A DNA stretch of 54,404 nucleotides from Balneolaceae bacterium (GCA_017643365.1 JAEPNO010000019.1:1-54404), one strand, 5' to 3'; counted from the first letter of the stretch, positions 20,301 through 28,187 are shown. The notes: a model not told the origin generated them from the sequence alone. Translations and numbers: made by a program.

Positions 20301-21605
20301 TCCGGAAGTCAGCCCGGTTATCAAGGTCAATCGCAGATTTTTTACGCATTTAATACTCCAGGCAGCAATAACTACTCACCACCGTTTGCATATCGAACGG
20401 GCTTTAAAGACCGTATTTCGCAAGAACAGCTGATCGATAATTTGGATGGAAATACCAATGTTCAACTTCCTGCAAATAACAGCATTAACGATACCTTTAC
20501 TGCAAAAACGCGGATCAATCTGTTTCCAAACTTTACCATCGATTTGGATTGGAGCGCTGCAATCAACAACCGAAGCACTACTACAATTACCGTTACGCCG
20601 GAGGGTGAATATTCGTCGGTAGTGAGTGAGTCGGGCGGGTATAATTCTTCAGTTTGGGCCTTCGGTGATGGATATGAAAAGTTATTCAGAAATCAGCTTG
20701 AAACCGCCTACGCCGATATTAATGCAGGCAGTGATGTGATCGCAGATTCCCTCGGTAACAACGATGGTCGGTTTGTTCTAAACCGAAATACCTTGGAAGA
20801 GGATTTCCGGGATGCATATTTAGGCACCAATGTGAATGGATTGGGCAGTAAAGGATTATTTGTATTCCCTCGACCGGGTTGGCGAATAAACTGGAACAGA
20901 TTTCAAGAATATCTACCGTTTATTGGTCAGTTTTTATCCAATGCTACACTTTCACATTCCTATCGAGGGACGTACAAAGTTGATTGGACGTTAAATACCT
21001 TAACGGGCGAGCAATCGGCGCAATCGTTGGGCAGCACCTTTGATATTATTGATAACAGGCGTCGATTTGAACCAACCACTCTGCGAGCTGAACGAAGATT
21101 TTCTCCTTTGGTGAAACTGAGCATGACGTGGGAATCGAATTTGAGAACTGAGTTTGGCTACGATCGAAGTACTATTTCAACCTTTGCCATATCAAGTAAG
21201 CGGGCGACCGAAACTTTATCGCAGGGGATCGATTTCTCGATGAATTACACGTTCAGAAATGTGAAAATGAAGATGTTTCCGAAGATAAAGAACAACATCG
21301 ACTTGAGTTTGCGTGGCAGCTACAAAAACGACACCGAGTTGAGTTACAAGTTGGACAGCGATATTGGGAATGCTTTGATTCCGAATGCACCAACGGTACT
21401 ACCGGTTGAAGATGCCGAAATACTTAGTAGTAGAGAGACCGGTCAAAAAAGAATTAACGGTACGTTTTCGGTGGGATATAAAATATCGGCTTCGATTTCA
21501 TCCAATTTCGAATACACGTACAGCCGCATCCAATCCAATAATATTCCAACCCGTACCAATCACGATATACGCTTTAATGTGCGTATCGCTATTTCATCAA
21601 GGTAG
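14370..21605 (+). CDS. sprA: SprA/Sov, giant outer-membrane translocon of the type IX secretion system
   Basis: SprA forms the very large outer-membrane barrel through which T9SS cargo leaves the cell. At about 2,411 residues the length matches known SprA proteins (about 2,400). Repeated segments such as LNLRVNGSANMNVGASVQ, GTIGDKLTIATDWDTERQFDFENR and FEGAEYTINFSNPTRWNL are characteristic. The C-terminus ends in amphipathic strands. The GTG at 14370 is the only standard start that keeps the frame, but codons upstream to 14259 remain open and encode a hydrophobic signal-like stretch (FTVILSISVLF) before GHAQ, so the true start probably lies upstream at a non-standard codon. The 3' end overlaps convergent lnt by 17 bp. 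Confidence 0.95.
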   Translation: MLFEVRVGHAQERDVEVEADSTLTSSTPDTLAAGIRIFKANRIGFVSTLPQLTSGKLYSVSGGNVTTAVSWDSVDTYTIQTSVLGYKNRVPTITNFEGFTQLKKQQANERIRAKLVQESKNQQQESRGLLDFSINVPGGENSAFSTIFGSNEVNLRVNGSANMNVGASVQKLDDGTLPPDLRTRVDPTFNQNLQLNIQGTIGDKLTIATDWDTERQFDFENRLSIRYEGYEDEIIKSIEMGNVSMATGNSLVKGGSSLFGIKAVSELGPLKVTTVVSQQRGESNTQSISGGSQENSIDLRPADYEDGRHFFLDFYNRQEFETALANPQQILQPYQITEIQVYVRKAEQVPGINTVSAIALLDLGVNDEGNDSYGFPGNDFDRFPQSTLEELRPTDSNATNEDFGVTSQEYVDAIFEQLVEGVDYTVNYSLGYISMKSFINSGDAIAVAYTYSNPQNPAEVIQVGELDTQNSSRTYLKLLRPGGMTTQDRAWPLTMRNIYSLGVSGITQDGFELEIADTRNNIPETNLPGRAETLLADLGLDRQQTDGSIGSDNQIDFSGVTLDAGTGRIMFPYLEPFGDRIAEVLQNSTNVADSVVEALSFKELYDLKPIDAKRSSKNTFYAISGSSKGGVSGSFVLQFGLVEGSVTVTANGVTLVEGTDYEVDYSFGSLTILNERYLAPGQEIEIEYENNQFAVIGQKNFTGVRAEYTVSDDISIGSTFFKLKEQPLSDKIRIGNEPINNTILGLDAKANFDTPWITRFIDKIPLLQTRAESNINFSGEFAQLRPGVAQTNAVQEAIDRGDLYSDEENGLVFIDDFEGAEYTINFSNPTRWNLASAPAAVPGLDEDADFFNGNAQTSIQTPQFRKDRADLRSQFSWYAIPRNISASQAQITPEVETIRINDIFQGRVVNQQETDRITSLDIFYNPNARGQYNYNFNLKDLLEMQPERTWGGMTAVIPTGQEDLVQNNIEFLEFWVQAILPEGQEPTGQEIDYEGKIYIDLGTISEDIVPNARLNTEDGLSTTINNLTEDDPSGQPRSYIPPTPPVPLGQFSTDQRALEDVGLDGAPNPGTFGAEDRNEGVLFQEFVDRMREQYGASSPEYEAIATDPSNDDYVYYGETKVQDLPLKDRFYRLLGYHDGNTPESGGSDNKTAITLKPDSEGLISSSSILQTNSYYQYELDFNPADVNGLDVGTPGTYIVDKIERDPYYKTWYLVRVPLKDFTRKYGEIDSFQNISHMRVWMSGYKKPFTLRFATFEFVGSQWNKVDNLTESPATLDGFEVSTINIEENANRVPFPYRQPDGSIRAINRGAQIQTVQNEQSLVLSVDALGPGEIHMVKKVYTGNLNLLNYSNMRMFVHGEGFDDRGDAELVIRMGNDLENNFYEYRQPVTPSVERDFKYDINDQGGLAADAEDIWLYDENSMNIIISALNVLKQNRNSVNFDPSQLFEQKGLLGEEGVEGAVLAIKGNPSLDKVSEIGLGIRNPYDPSDVNTPGVASLNAQFWLNELRVSGFDNEKGWAANAKSSVKLADFATLNANMTRRTNGFGGLESQFESRSVSEQFGYNLSSTINLHKLVPDRFGWNFPVTISTARDTQTPKFLPDQGDIRLTDFKDAINSNENLSSEQKQDSISTRIEDIQTVNERFSINFSDISKRNSKSELAKYTIDNMRLSYVYNTGSAQNPQLQFQNKWDYQASVSYNLSLRRVKLFTPFGFTRNIPLVKVLSGFRMGYLPSSLTFSSGLTRNYSESRRRSLSDPTAIQPLQQSHNFTQRNNFGLNYNLTPSIPISFRTSTNFDLANAGIENRNATGADSLAFDVKPTFDVLQGIVSDTLTARRSTYQETYSASWRPNLNQIKAINWLTYSLSYGGGFQWNNSPRGSNLGASVSNNFQIDNSIKIDVEDILDRIGFISKMKESDGEETKERKANKDARSREAEQDLADSLRTPRPAPDLVRDFKYIGRKVFLAAFSMKDLSGSYKRTKSGSQPGYQGQSQIFYAFNTPGSNNYSPPFAYRTGFKDRISQEQLIDNLDGNTNVQLPANNSINDTFTAKTRINLFPNFTIDLDWSAAINNRSTTTITVTPEGEYSSVVSESGGYNSSVWAFGDGYEKLFRNQLETAYADINAGSDVIADSLGNNDGRFVLNRNTLEEDFRDAYLGTNVNGLGSKGLFVFPRPGWRINWNRFQEYLPFIGQFLSNATLSHSYRGTYKVDWTLNTLTGEQSAQSLGSTFDIIDNRRRFEPTTLRAERRFSPLVKLSMTWESNLRTEFGYDRSTISTFAISSKRATETLSQGIDFSMNYTFRNVKMKMFPKIKNNIDLSLRGSYKNDTELSYKLDSDIGNALIPNAPTVLPVEDAEILSSRETGQKRINGTFSVGYKISASISSNFEYTYSRIQSNNIPTRTNHDIRFNVRIAISSR

Positions 21606-23148
21606 TAATTTCTTTAGGGTCGAAGTACGCGATCAACCAAAATACAATGGAAATCCCCAAAGCCTGATATGGTAGCCAATCGCCATATTTGGCATAAAAA
21701 GTCTTTTCGGTGATGACAGGAATGATTGAATTAAATCCGGTACGAACCCAATAATCGGTTTTTTGTTCTACAGTCCCATCCGGACGGATAATCCCCGACG
21801 TGCCGTTATTTGCACTTCTAACCACCCATCGGTTAAACTCAATAGCACGAAGCTTGGCATATTCAAAATGTTGGCGATGTCCGCTGGAATCGCCCCACCA
21901 GCCATCATTGGTGATAATCGTCAAAAATCCGGCACCATCATTAACAAAGTTGCGTATCCAACTTGGGTACACCGAATCGTAGCAAATTAATCCGGGAGTT
22001 ACGAATTCAGAAGTATGTAACTGAACGGCTTCTGTTCCTTTGCCAAAGCCGGCGATTCCGCCCCAATCCACCCAGTTGAACACATCTATGGTAGTGAGAA
22101 GTGGTAAAAAAGGGATTCGCTCAACAATGGGAACCAAATTGTGTTTGTCGTACCGAGCAGTAGCTCCGGATGCATCCGCAAAAAAAGTACCATTGAAAAT
22201 ATTATAAGGAGTGCTGCCATATAATCCTCGGGTTAGTTCAGGCACTTCATCGGGATATAACGTGTATAAACCTGTACCAACGATAAAATTTGTGTTCCAA
22301 ACTTTCGCCGAATCTGCGATGCGCTTGAGGTGACGAGAGTTCATCAATACCGCATTTTCGATGGCATTTTCGGGCCAAACGATGAGCTTCGTTTCAGGAG
22401 TTTTGGTCCTAACGGTAATCGAAAATAAACTGTCAATCACTTCATCATTACCACTCATACCGCCATACTCGAGATAAGAATCGTGATTGGGTTGAATAAC
22501 CGTAACCGGAATTAATGTAGCTTCAGATTCGACCGGTTTATCCATCGCAAAAAAGAGGAGAGAAGCTAGTGGCAATGCAAGTAGTATAGCAGTAGCACCT
22601 ACTGCGAAATTTTTGTTGCCGGTTTTTATGGCTTGATAAGCAAGCGCAGCGGTTATCGTAACCCAAAAGGTAATGCCCAGATGTCCGGTAATTGAAATGT
22701 ATTGAATGAGACTAATTTGCTTAGCCCATGCATTTCCGATGGCAAGCCATGGCCAAGCTAAATCCCAATTGTGATGTAAAAACTCGTAGGTAGTCCAAGC
22801 ACTGGCTTGCAGCACAACCAAAAGAATAAATCCGGAGTATTTTTGCTGAAAATAACGCATCAACATGAGTGGAAGCGTCATTACAGCTGCATTGGCAAGA
22901 ATGGCAGCAATTCCCGCCGGTACGCTTGCCATAGTTAGCCAGTAAGTGGTGATCACATTCCAAAGCACTAACCCCGGATAGGCCACATAAGCAAACTGCC
23001 GATTACTGTCGCACAGGCTCGCCAAGTGGAAGATCAATATGAAAGCCGGAATGGTTAAAAACGAAAGGTTTACAGGCGGGAAACTCAATCCCAATAATAT
23101 GCCTGCAGTAAGCGAAACCACCCATTTATTCTGAAAATAGCGATTCAT
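21589..23148 (-). CDS. lnt: Apolipoprotein N-acyltransferase Lnt
   Basis: Lnt adds the third acyl chain to the N-terminal cysteine of lipoproteins in the inner membrane. The 519-residue protein has five to six N-terminal helices (residues about 10-210), then a periplasmic carbon-nitrogen hydrolase domain. WPENAIEN carries the catalytic Glu, the DKHNLVPIVERIPF region the Lys, and CYDSVYPSWIR the Cys nucleophile; TNDGWWGDSSGHRQH follows. A final C-terminal helix anchors the protein. Its start overlaps the rsmI stop (ATGA, 23145-23148). Lipoproteins at 9260, 42436 and 46490 are likely substrates. Confidence 0.95.
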   Translation of the reverse strand: MNRYFQNKWVVSLTAGILLGLSFPPVNLSFLTIPAFILIFHLASLCDSNRQFAYVAYPGLVLWNVITTYWLTMASVPAGIAAILANAAVMTLPLMLMRYFQQKYSGFILLVVLQASAWTTYEFLHHNWDLAWPWLAIGNAWAKQISLIQYISITGHLGITFWVTITAALAYQAIKTGNKNFAVGATAILLALPLASLLFFAMDKPVESEATLIPVTVIQPNHDSYLEYGGMSGNDEVIDSLFSITVRTKTPETKLIVWPENAIENAVLMNSRHLKRIADSAKVWNTNFIVGTGLYTLYPDEVPELTRGLYGSTPYNIFNGTFFADASGATARYDKHNLVPIVERIPFLPLLTTIDVFNWVDWGGIAGFGKGTEAVQLHTSEFVTPGLICYDSVYPSWIRNFVNDGAGFLTIITNDGWWGDSSGHRQHFEYAKLRAIEFNRWVVRSANNGTSGIIRPDGTVEQKTDYWVRTGFNSIIPVITEKTFYAKYGDWLPYQALGISIVFWLIAYFDPKEITTLMK

Positions 23149-23828
23149 TCTGTGTATTTATTTCCTGCGATTACCACTACAATTTCGCCTTTGATTGAAG
23201 GTCGCTCTGCGAATTCATTTTTTAGTTCAGCAACCGGCGCACGCACAATTTCTTCAAATGTTTTTGTGAGTTCACGCGCTACGGCGGCTAATCGTTTGCT
23301 GCCAAAATATTCTTCCACTTCGCCCAGCAGTTTCACCAAACGATTCGGGCTTTCGTAAAGTATGATGGTGCGTTCTTCTTCGGCCAATTCTTTTAAACGT
23401 TTTTGTCGCCCTTTTTTGTGGGGAAGGAATCCCTCGAAACAATACCGATCGCAGGGGAGTCCACTTCCGACAAGCGCTGTTGTTGCGGCATCCGGTCCAG
23501 GGATTACAATTACCTGATGCCCGTTCTGATTGGCAGATCGAATGGCCAGAAATCCTGGATCAGAAATTCCCGGCATGCCCGCATCGCTGATTAGCGCAAC
23601 ATCTTGATTCGAATCCAAAATTTGAAGCAGATAGTCTACTTTCTTATGCTCGTTATGCTGATGGAAGGAGAACGAGGGCGTATTTATGCCAAAATGCTTA
23701 AATAGCTTGCCGGACGTTCGGGTGTCTTCACAGGCGATGTAGGCCACCTCTTTCAATGTTTCTACCGCTCTGGGCGAAAAATCACTCAAATTTCCTATAG
23801 GTGTAGCTACGATGTATAGTTTTGACAA
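23145..23828 (-). CDS. rsmI: 16S rRNA (cytidine-1402 2'-O)-methyltransferase RsmI
   Basis: RsmI 2'-O-methylates C1402 in the ribosomal P site, using SAM. The 227-residue protein shows the family landmarks: LYIVATPIGNLSDFSPRA at the N-terminus, the CEDTRTSGKLFKHFGI segment, SDAGMPGISDPG, the IPGPDAATTALVGSGLP loop, and ILYESPNRLVKLL near the C-terminus. It is translationally coupled to lnt through an ATGA overlap, and the pair forms a minus-strand operon. The divergent VOC gene starts 117 bp away. Confidence 0.96.
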   Translation of the reverse strand: MSKLYIVATPIGNLSDFSPRAVETLKEVAYIACEDTRTSGKLFKHFGINTPSFSFHQHNEHKKVDYLLQILDSNQDVALISDAGMPGISDPGFLAIRSANQNGHQVIVIPGPDAATTALVGSGLPCDRYCFEGFLPHKKGRQKRLKELAEEERTIILYESPNRLVKLLGEVEEYFGSKRLAAVARELTKTFEEIVRAPVAELKNEFAERPSIKGEIVVVIAGNKYTE

Positions 23829-23945
23829 AATCTTAAATTTATTGGAGCGGAAGTTGATGTTTTTTAGTTGTAAAACAAACTTATTGAAATAAGATAAAAG
23901 AGCTTATTATCAGTTGTTAACTTTTGACCTAATATTTCTGCAGCA

Positions 23946-24335
23946 ATGGCTATGAATTTCAAACCATCGGGACTAAATCACATCACCATTCGGGTAAATC
24001 GCATCGACGCTTCGAAAGAGTTTTACGGAGACGTTCTGGGCTTCGAACTTGTTAAAACGATGGGGCAAAGCATGGCAGTGTACGATGTTGGCAATGGCGA
24101 CACGCTTGTGATTGTTGAAGCCGAAACAAGTTACGATCCTACTTCTCGTGACTTTAGAGTTGATCACTTCGGTTTTTATATGGATTCGGCCAAGCAAGTA
24201 GACGAAGTTGCCGAGTATTTCAGAAAGCATGAAATAACCATCATAAGCGGACCGGCAAACCGTAAAAAAGGACGTTTTCTATTTGTTGCCGATCCGGATG
24301 GTAATATGCTCGAATTTTTCTACGAAGAGAAATAA
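23946..24335 (+). CDS. VOC (glyoxalase/bleomycin-resistance) superfamily protein
   Basis: A 129-residue single VOC module with two beta-alpha-beta-beta-beta units. The metal-ligand positions typical of the fold are visible as His in LNHITIRV near residue 12, His in RVDHFGF near residue 77, and Glu in GNMLEFFY close to the C-terminus. This is the usual His-His-Glu pattern for an enzyme binding a divalent metal. The phrase FVADPDGNMLEF is characteristic. The substrate cannot be read from sequence. Its stop abuts the convergent carbonic anhydrase gene with no gap. Confidence 0.82.
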   Translation: MAMNFKPSGLNHITIRVNRIDASKEFYGDVLGFELVKTMGQSMAVYDVGNGDTLVIVEAETSYDPTSRDFRVDHFGFYMDSAKQVDEVAEYFRKHEITIISGPANRKKGRFLFVADPDGNMLEFFYEEK

Positions 24336-25019
24336 TCAGAACTCGTAAAACTCCTGGTGGTGCACTTGAAAGTAATCATCATCTTGCCAATCGGTATTGA
24401 TGATGATGCCACCGATCAAATAGAGTCGGATTCCCGATAAATCTTTGCGAACTGCATCAACAATTTGGTGCATGGTAGTATTGATGCTTTCGTAAGCAAC
24501 TTCGGTAGCCTTTTTTAGTTGATCATCTGCCGCCAGAATATCTTCCTTGTGACTATTCAGCATGTTAAACACCTGCGACTGCTGATAATCTAATGAGTTT
24601 TCATCCGGCGTAGCATCCGCTTTCAATGCTCCTAAAGCCGCGTGAAGCGAGCCACAACTAGCTGATTTTGCGCTTTGATTCTGACGATTCATGAATCCCA
24701 CTTCTTCATCTGATGAATATCCGATATGTGGACCGTAAATGATCATCGCTGCGCCATTATCCGGCATGTGGCTCAAAAAGGCTTTTAATCCGGTAATTCC
24801 TGTAAAAGGTAAACCTGATATTCCACCCATGGTAAAAGGACCCGGGCCGGCAAATAGATGACTGAACTCAGGAAAAAGATTATTCACTTCATCGCTGCAA
24901 ATAGAGGTTGCCCAAATACTATCCGATAAATCGATATTCTTATCGGCGTAGGCTCTGATGATGTCAGTCTTTAACTCTTTAATAGAAATGGCATTCGGAA
25001 AAACAGTATTCACACTCAT
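24336..25019 (-). CDS. LCIB/C-type (theta-class) carbonic anhydrase homologue
   Basis: The 227-residue protein matches the LCIB_C_CA domain, first known from the algal CO2-concentrating proteins LCIB and LCIC and from diatom theta carbonic anhydrases, which interconvert CO2 and bicarbonate. The order of key segments is conserved: Cys41 in TSICSDEVN, GGISGLPFTGITGL, HMPDNGAAMIIYGPHIG with His98, and Cys122 in SASCGSLHAAL. Cys41, His98 and Cys122 fit the Cys-His-Cys zinc site of the active family members. There is no signal peptide, so it is cytoplasmic. The neighbours give no pathway clue. Activity is inferred, since several homologues of this fold are inactive. Confidence 0.8.
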   Translation of the reverse strand: MSVNTVFPNAISIKELKTDIIRAYADKNIDLSDSIWATSICSDEVNNLFPEFSHLFAGPGPFTMGGISGLPFTGITGLKAFLSHMPDNGAAMIIYGPHIGYSSDEEVGFMNRQNQSAKSASCGSLHAALGALKADATPDENSLDYQQSQVFNMLNSHKEDILAADDQLKKATEVAYESINTTMHQIVDAVRKDLSGIRLYLIGGIIINTDWQDDDYFQVHHQEFYEF

Positions 25020-25463
25020 AATTTTAGAAGGTTTCTTATAAAATTTGCTTTAGTCTTAGCTAGATTTGAATTCAAATGAATAGTAAAATCTAAGAACTAT
25101 AGACGCTTCTTGCTCTCAAATCGATCCAAAATCTTCAAATTTTACCTTTTTTGGAAACGCTTTGCTAACCCGATTGAAACGCTTCCATGAAAATAATCGC
25201 GTTAACTTAATGTTAATAAATAGCCTGTAAATAGAAATTGGTATCGCTTTTCTGCCTTATTTCGGGCATTTCGTATTGTTTCGATGTTCTTGATAGAAAT
25301 CCTCAATCAACAAAAATAGTGAAAGTCTGCTTGAAAGGTCGATAACTTGGGAGCAGAGAAAAAAAGAGACTTAAAAAGACGGCTTCTGATAACTAAAAGA
25401 AAGAATCAGAAAGCAATCAGCAAAAGCTGATAATTAATTCATCACTAAAAAAGGAGAGCATTT
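25020..25463. other. Long intergenic region upstream of a candidate small gene
   Basis: This gap precedes the small ORF at 25464 and belongs to a 659-bp gene-poor interval. It contains a palindrome, GATTTGAATTCAAAT, close to 25068, an inverted TTAAC/GTTAA pair near 25201, and a hairpin ATCAGC-AAAA-GCTGAT at 25416-25431 just before the ribosome-binding site of the small ORF. No longer reading frame or tRNA was seen. It probably holds the promoter and leader of the downstream genes. Confidence 0.4.
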
Positions 25464-25634
25464 TTGCATAACAGATATAATTATTCATCCCACTACCTAC
25501 CATTTGCACCAACGTACGGTTGGGCGAAGCAAACAAAGAGATCAAGCATTAGACTGAGAAAGTTTTTCTCAAAACTTTTATCACAAGCTAAGCCAATTGT
25601 TCGGGTTGATTCACTCATCAGCGCAAACAACTAA
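25464..25634 (+). CDS. Candidate 56-residue basic small protein
   Basis: A TTG start at 25464 is preceded by a strong ribosome-binding site, AAGGAGAG (25451-25458), at good spacing. The frame runs 56 codons to TAA at 25632-25634. The product begins MHNRYNYSSHYLPFAPTYGW, is rich in Lys and Arg (a KQTKRSSIRLRKFFSKLL core), and ends VDSLISANN. It has no signal peptide or known domain. The GIN-like exported protein starts 44 bp downstream on the same strand, so they may be co-transcribed. The strong RBS is the main evidence; the function is unknown and it could be a leader peptide. Confidence 0.42.
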   Translation: MHNRYNYSSHYLPFAPTYGWAKQTKRSSIRLRKFFSKLLSQAKPIVRVDSLISANN

Positions 25635-25678
25635 TTCTCTTAATTACTAAAAACACTCATCTACTCACTCATCACATT

Positions 25679-26206
25679 ATGAAAACATCCATTTCAAAAA
25701 TGGCTGTAGCAATTGCTATCGCTTTTGCTGCAACCGTTCAAACCTTTGCCCAAACAACACATATTCGCAATGTTGAGCTCAGTGCTTACAACAAAATTCA
25801 GGTTAGCATCGACACCGAGGTGATTCTGCTCAAAAGTAAACGTAATCATGTTACTTTAGTTGGCGATTCGGCTTACATAGCTGCAATTCCTGTAATTTCG
25901 GAAGAAAGCATTTTAAGTATGAATTATCAGTTCGAACCGGATGCAAAACTGAAGAAAGTGGTAATCGAATACACTGCACTTGACCACGCAACAACCGGTG
26001 GAAATGGAACCTATTATTTCCATAATCTACAAGAAGATGATTTGGTGGTATTTAATCCTTATGCCAATGTAGTTATGACAGGAAAAACCGATAACATCCG
26101 AATTGTTTCACAAGAAGGTGTTACCGATTTAACGGCACTCAATACACAAAAAAGAGTGTTACATATCGGTGAGTCTGCAATGTTGGTTACGAATAAGGCA
26201 CAGTAA
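25679..26206 (+). CDS. Exported GIN/DUF2807-like adhesin-head domain protein
   Basis: The 175-residue protein starts with a signal peptide (AVAIAIAFAATVQTFAQ, cleavage after AQ). It continues with a strand-rich domain resembling the first half of the DUF2807 GIN domain, which forms a right-handed beta-helix in Bacteroidota surface proteins: VELSAYNKIQVSIDTEV, VTLVGDSAYIAAIPVI, then KKVVIEYTALDHATTGGNGT. It is shorter than typical members (about 220-250 residues), so the helix may have fewer turns. It lacks a T9SS sorting domain and a lipobox. The role is not known; periplasmic or cell-surface location is expected. Confidence 0.6.
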   Translation: MKTSISKMAVAIAIAFAATVQTFAQTTHIRNVELSAYNKIQVSIDTEVILLKSKRNHVTLVGDSAYIAAIPVISEESILSMNYQFEPDAKLKKVVIEYTALDHATTGGNGTYYFHNLQEDDLVVFNPYANVVMTGKTDNIRIVSQEGVTDLTALNTQKRVLHIGESAMLVTNKAQ

Positions 26207-26370
26207 GCAGTTAATACCTAGCGATTAAGCGCTTTATATTAATTTTTATTTACCTGGGAGAGTCTTCGGTAAGTTTCCGTATCTTAAGTGCGTGAGTTCG
26301 TGACGAGACTGAAACGAATCCAAAACGGATACCAAAGACCTTTCAGGTTTATAATTTATTGCTGGCTTTT

Positions 26371-26435
26371 ATGAATCAAGCAGTCGCGCTTGAAGCTTGT
26401 CCAATGCTCACCTAACAATAAATATCGGACAGGCT
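26371..26435 (+). promoter_or_regulatory. Possible leader ORF and hairpin in the 5' region of the DEAD-box helicase gene
   Basis: The 268-bp gap before the helicase holds a 14-codon ORF (ATG 26371, stop 26413-26415; product MNQAVALEACPMLT) without a clear ribosome-binding site. It also holds a stem pairing CTTGTCCAAT (from about 26397) with ATCGGACAGG (ending about 26435), with one mismatch. Long structured leaders are common for cold-inducible DEAD-box helicases. This reading is inference, and no known riboswitch was recognised. Confidence 0.3.
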
Positions 26436-26474
26436 AAAGTACAGCATTTTACGCCCCTCTGTTAATACATATAA

Positions 26475-28175
26475 ATGACTACATTCAGTGAATTAGGCCT
26501 TCAACAGCAGTTGTTGGACGCTATCGCCCTGTTGGGTTTCGAAAATCCAACCAAAGTTCAGGAACAGGCTATTCCTCAAATTCTAAATTCGAACGACGAT
26601 CTGGTAGCCTTGGCGCAAACCGGAACCGGAAAAACGGGAGCTTTTGGCCTTCCTGCTCTTCAAAAAATCAATCCTGACCTTCCTAAAGTTCAATTATTGA
26701 TTTTATCGCCAACGAGAGAACTTGCAATTCAGATTGCAAAAGACCTTAAGTCGTACGCTAAATTTCAAAAGAATATTAAATCCGTAGCTGTTTACGGTGG
26801 TTCTGAAATCAGAACTCAAATAAAAGCCATTCAAAATGGTGCGCAAGTTGTTATCGGTACGCCCGGTAGAACCCTTGATTTGATTCGTCGCCGCAAACTA
26901 GATGTAACCAACATCCAGACCGTAGTGCTTGATGAAGCCGACGAAATGCTAAACATGGGTTTTCAGGAAGATCTGGATCAAATTCTAGCCGATACCCCGG
27001 CCGAAAAGCAAACGCTGCTTTTTTCTGCAACCATGCCAAAGGCGATTTCTAAAATTGCCAAGAAGTACATGACAAACCCCGTTAATATTGAAGTAGGGGA
27101 GCGAAATTCAGGTGCTAAGAACGTAGAGCATCATTATTACACCGTACAGGCTCGAGATCGTTTTGAAGCGCTTAAACGCTTAGTTGATATGTTGCCGGAG
27201 ATTTACGGGATCATTTTCTGTAGAACTCGTCAGGAAACTGCCGACATTGCCCACAAACTGAAAAAGCAGGGCTATGAGGTTGATCTCTTGAACGGAGATT
27301 TATCCCAAAACCAACGCGATGACGTGATGAAGCGTTTTCGTACTAAAGAACTTCAACTGCTTGTTGCTACCGATGTAGCTGCACGTGGTTTAGATGTTGA
27401 TAACCTTACGCACGTGATCAACTACAATCTTCCGGATGATTTGGAAGTGTACATTCACCGTAGCGGTAGAACCGGACGTGCCGGTAACTCAGGTATTTCC
27501 ATCACCATCGTTCATACGCGCGAAACTCGTAGAATCCAAAACCTCGAGCGTATGTCGGGCAAAGATTTTATCGAGAAGAAAATCCCGAGTGGGGAAGAGA
27601 TTTGCGGAATTCGTATGCTGGATTTGATCGACACCGTAACATCTACGGATGTTGATGAAGATCGAATTGGTAAGTTTTTACCTGCAGCAATGGAGAAGTT
27701 AGAAGGTTTAGATCGCGAAGAGTTGATCAAGCATTTCCTTTCGGTTGAGTTCAATCGTTTCTTAGAGTATTACAAAAATGCTCCTGATTTGAATGCCAAA
27801 GGTAAATCGGGTAGAAATGATCGAAGTGAACGCGGTGAGCGTGGAAATCGTGGCGATCGAGGTTCAAGATCTCGAAGCGACGATAACAACTACGAGCGCT
27901 TTTTTATCAATATTGGTAAGCGCGATGGATTAAATCCGGTTCGTTTGATGGGCGTGATAAACGAAGTTCTTAAAGGTGATAAGCCTGACTTCGGTAAAAT
28001 CGACGTTGATCTGAATTTCTCCTTTTTCGAAGTGGAACCCGGTTACGGAAACGAAATGATTAAAAGCGTGAAAGGTATTAAATTCGAAGGCCGTCCCGTT
28101 GCGATTGAAGAATCGAAAGGTGGAAGCCGAAATAATAAGCGTGGCGGTAATCGTTCGAAACGAAAACGCAGATAA
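26475..28175 (+). CDS. DEAD-box ATP-dependent RNA helicase with DbpA-type RNA-binding domain
   Basis: A 566-residue DeaD/CsdA/DbpA-like helicase that remodels RNA, probably in ribosome assembly or cold adaptation. Motifs in order: Q motif (FSELGLQQQLL, then PTKVQEQAIP), I AQTGTGKTGAF, Ia PTRELAIQI, Ib GTPGRTLDLI, II DEADEML, III SAT, and VI HRSGRTGRAG. A charged Arg/Gly/Asp linker (about 450-475) precedes a C-terminal DbpA-type domain (FFINIGKRDGLNPVRLMGVI through GIKFEGRPVAIEE) and a basic tail. A long leader suggests post-transcriptional control. The exact orthologue (deaD or dbpA) cannot be decided from sequence alone. Confidence 0.94.
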   Translation: MTTFSELGLQQQLLDAIALLGFENPTKVQEQAIPQILNSNDDLVALAQTGTGKTGAFGLPALQKINPDLPKVQLLILSPTRELAIQIAKDLKSYAKFQKNIKSVAVYGGSEIRTQIKAIQNGAQVVIGTPGRTLDLIRRRKLDVTNIQTVVLDEADEMLNMGFQEDLDQILADTPAEKQTLLFSATMPKAISKIAKKYMTNPVNIEVGERNSGAKNVEHHYYTVQARDRFEALKRLVDMLPEIYGIIFCRTRQETADIAHKLKKQGYEVDLLNGDLSQNQRDDVMKRFRTKELQLLVATDVAARGLDVDNLTHVINYNLPDDLEVYIHRSGRTGRAGNSGISITIVHTRETRRIQNLERMSGKDFIEKKIPSGEEICGIRMLDLIDTVTSTDVDEDRIGKFLPAAMEKLEGLDREELIKHFLSVEFNRFLEYYKNAPDLNAKGKSGRNDRSERGERGNRGDRGSRSRSDDNNYERFFINIGKRDGLNPVRLMGVINEVLKGDKPDFGKIDVDLNFSFFEVEPGYGNEMIKSVKGIKFEGRPVAIEESKGGSRNNKRGGNRSKRKRR

Positions 28176-28187
28176 ACCGCTGATCCA

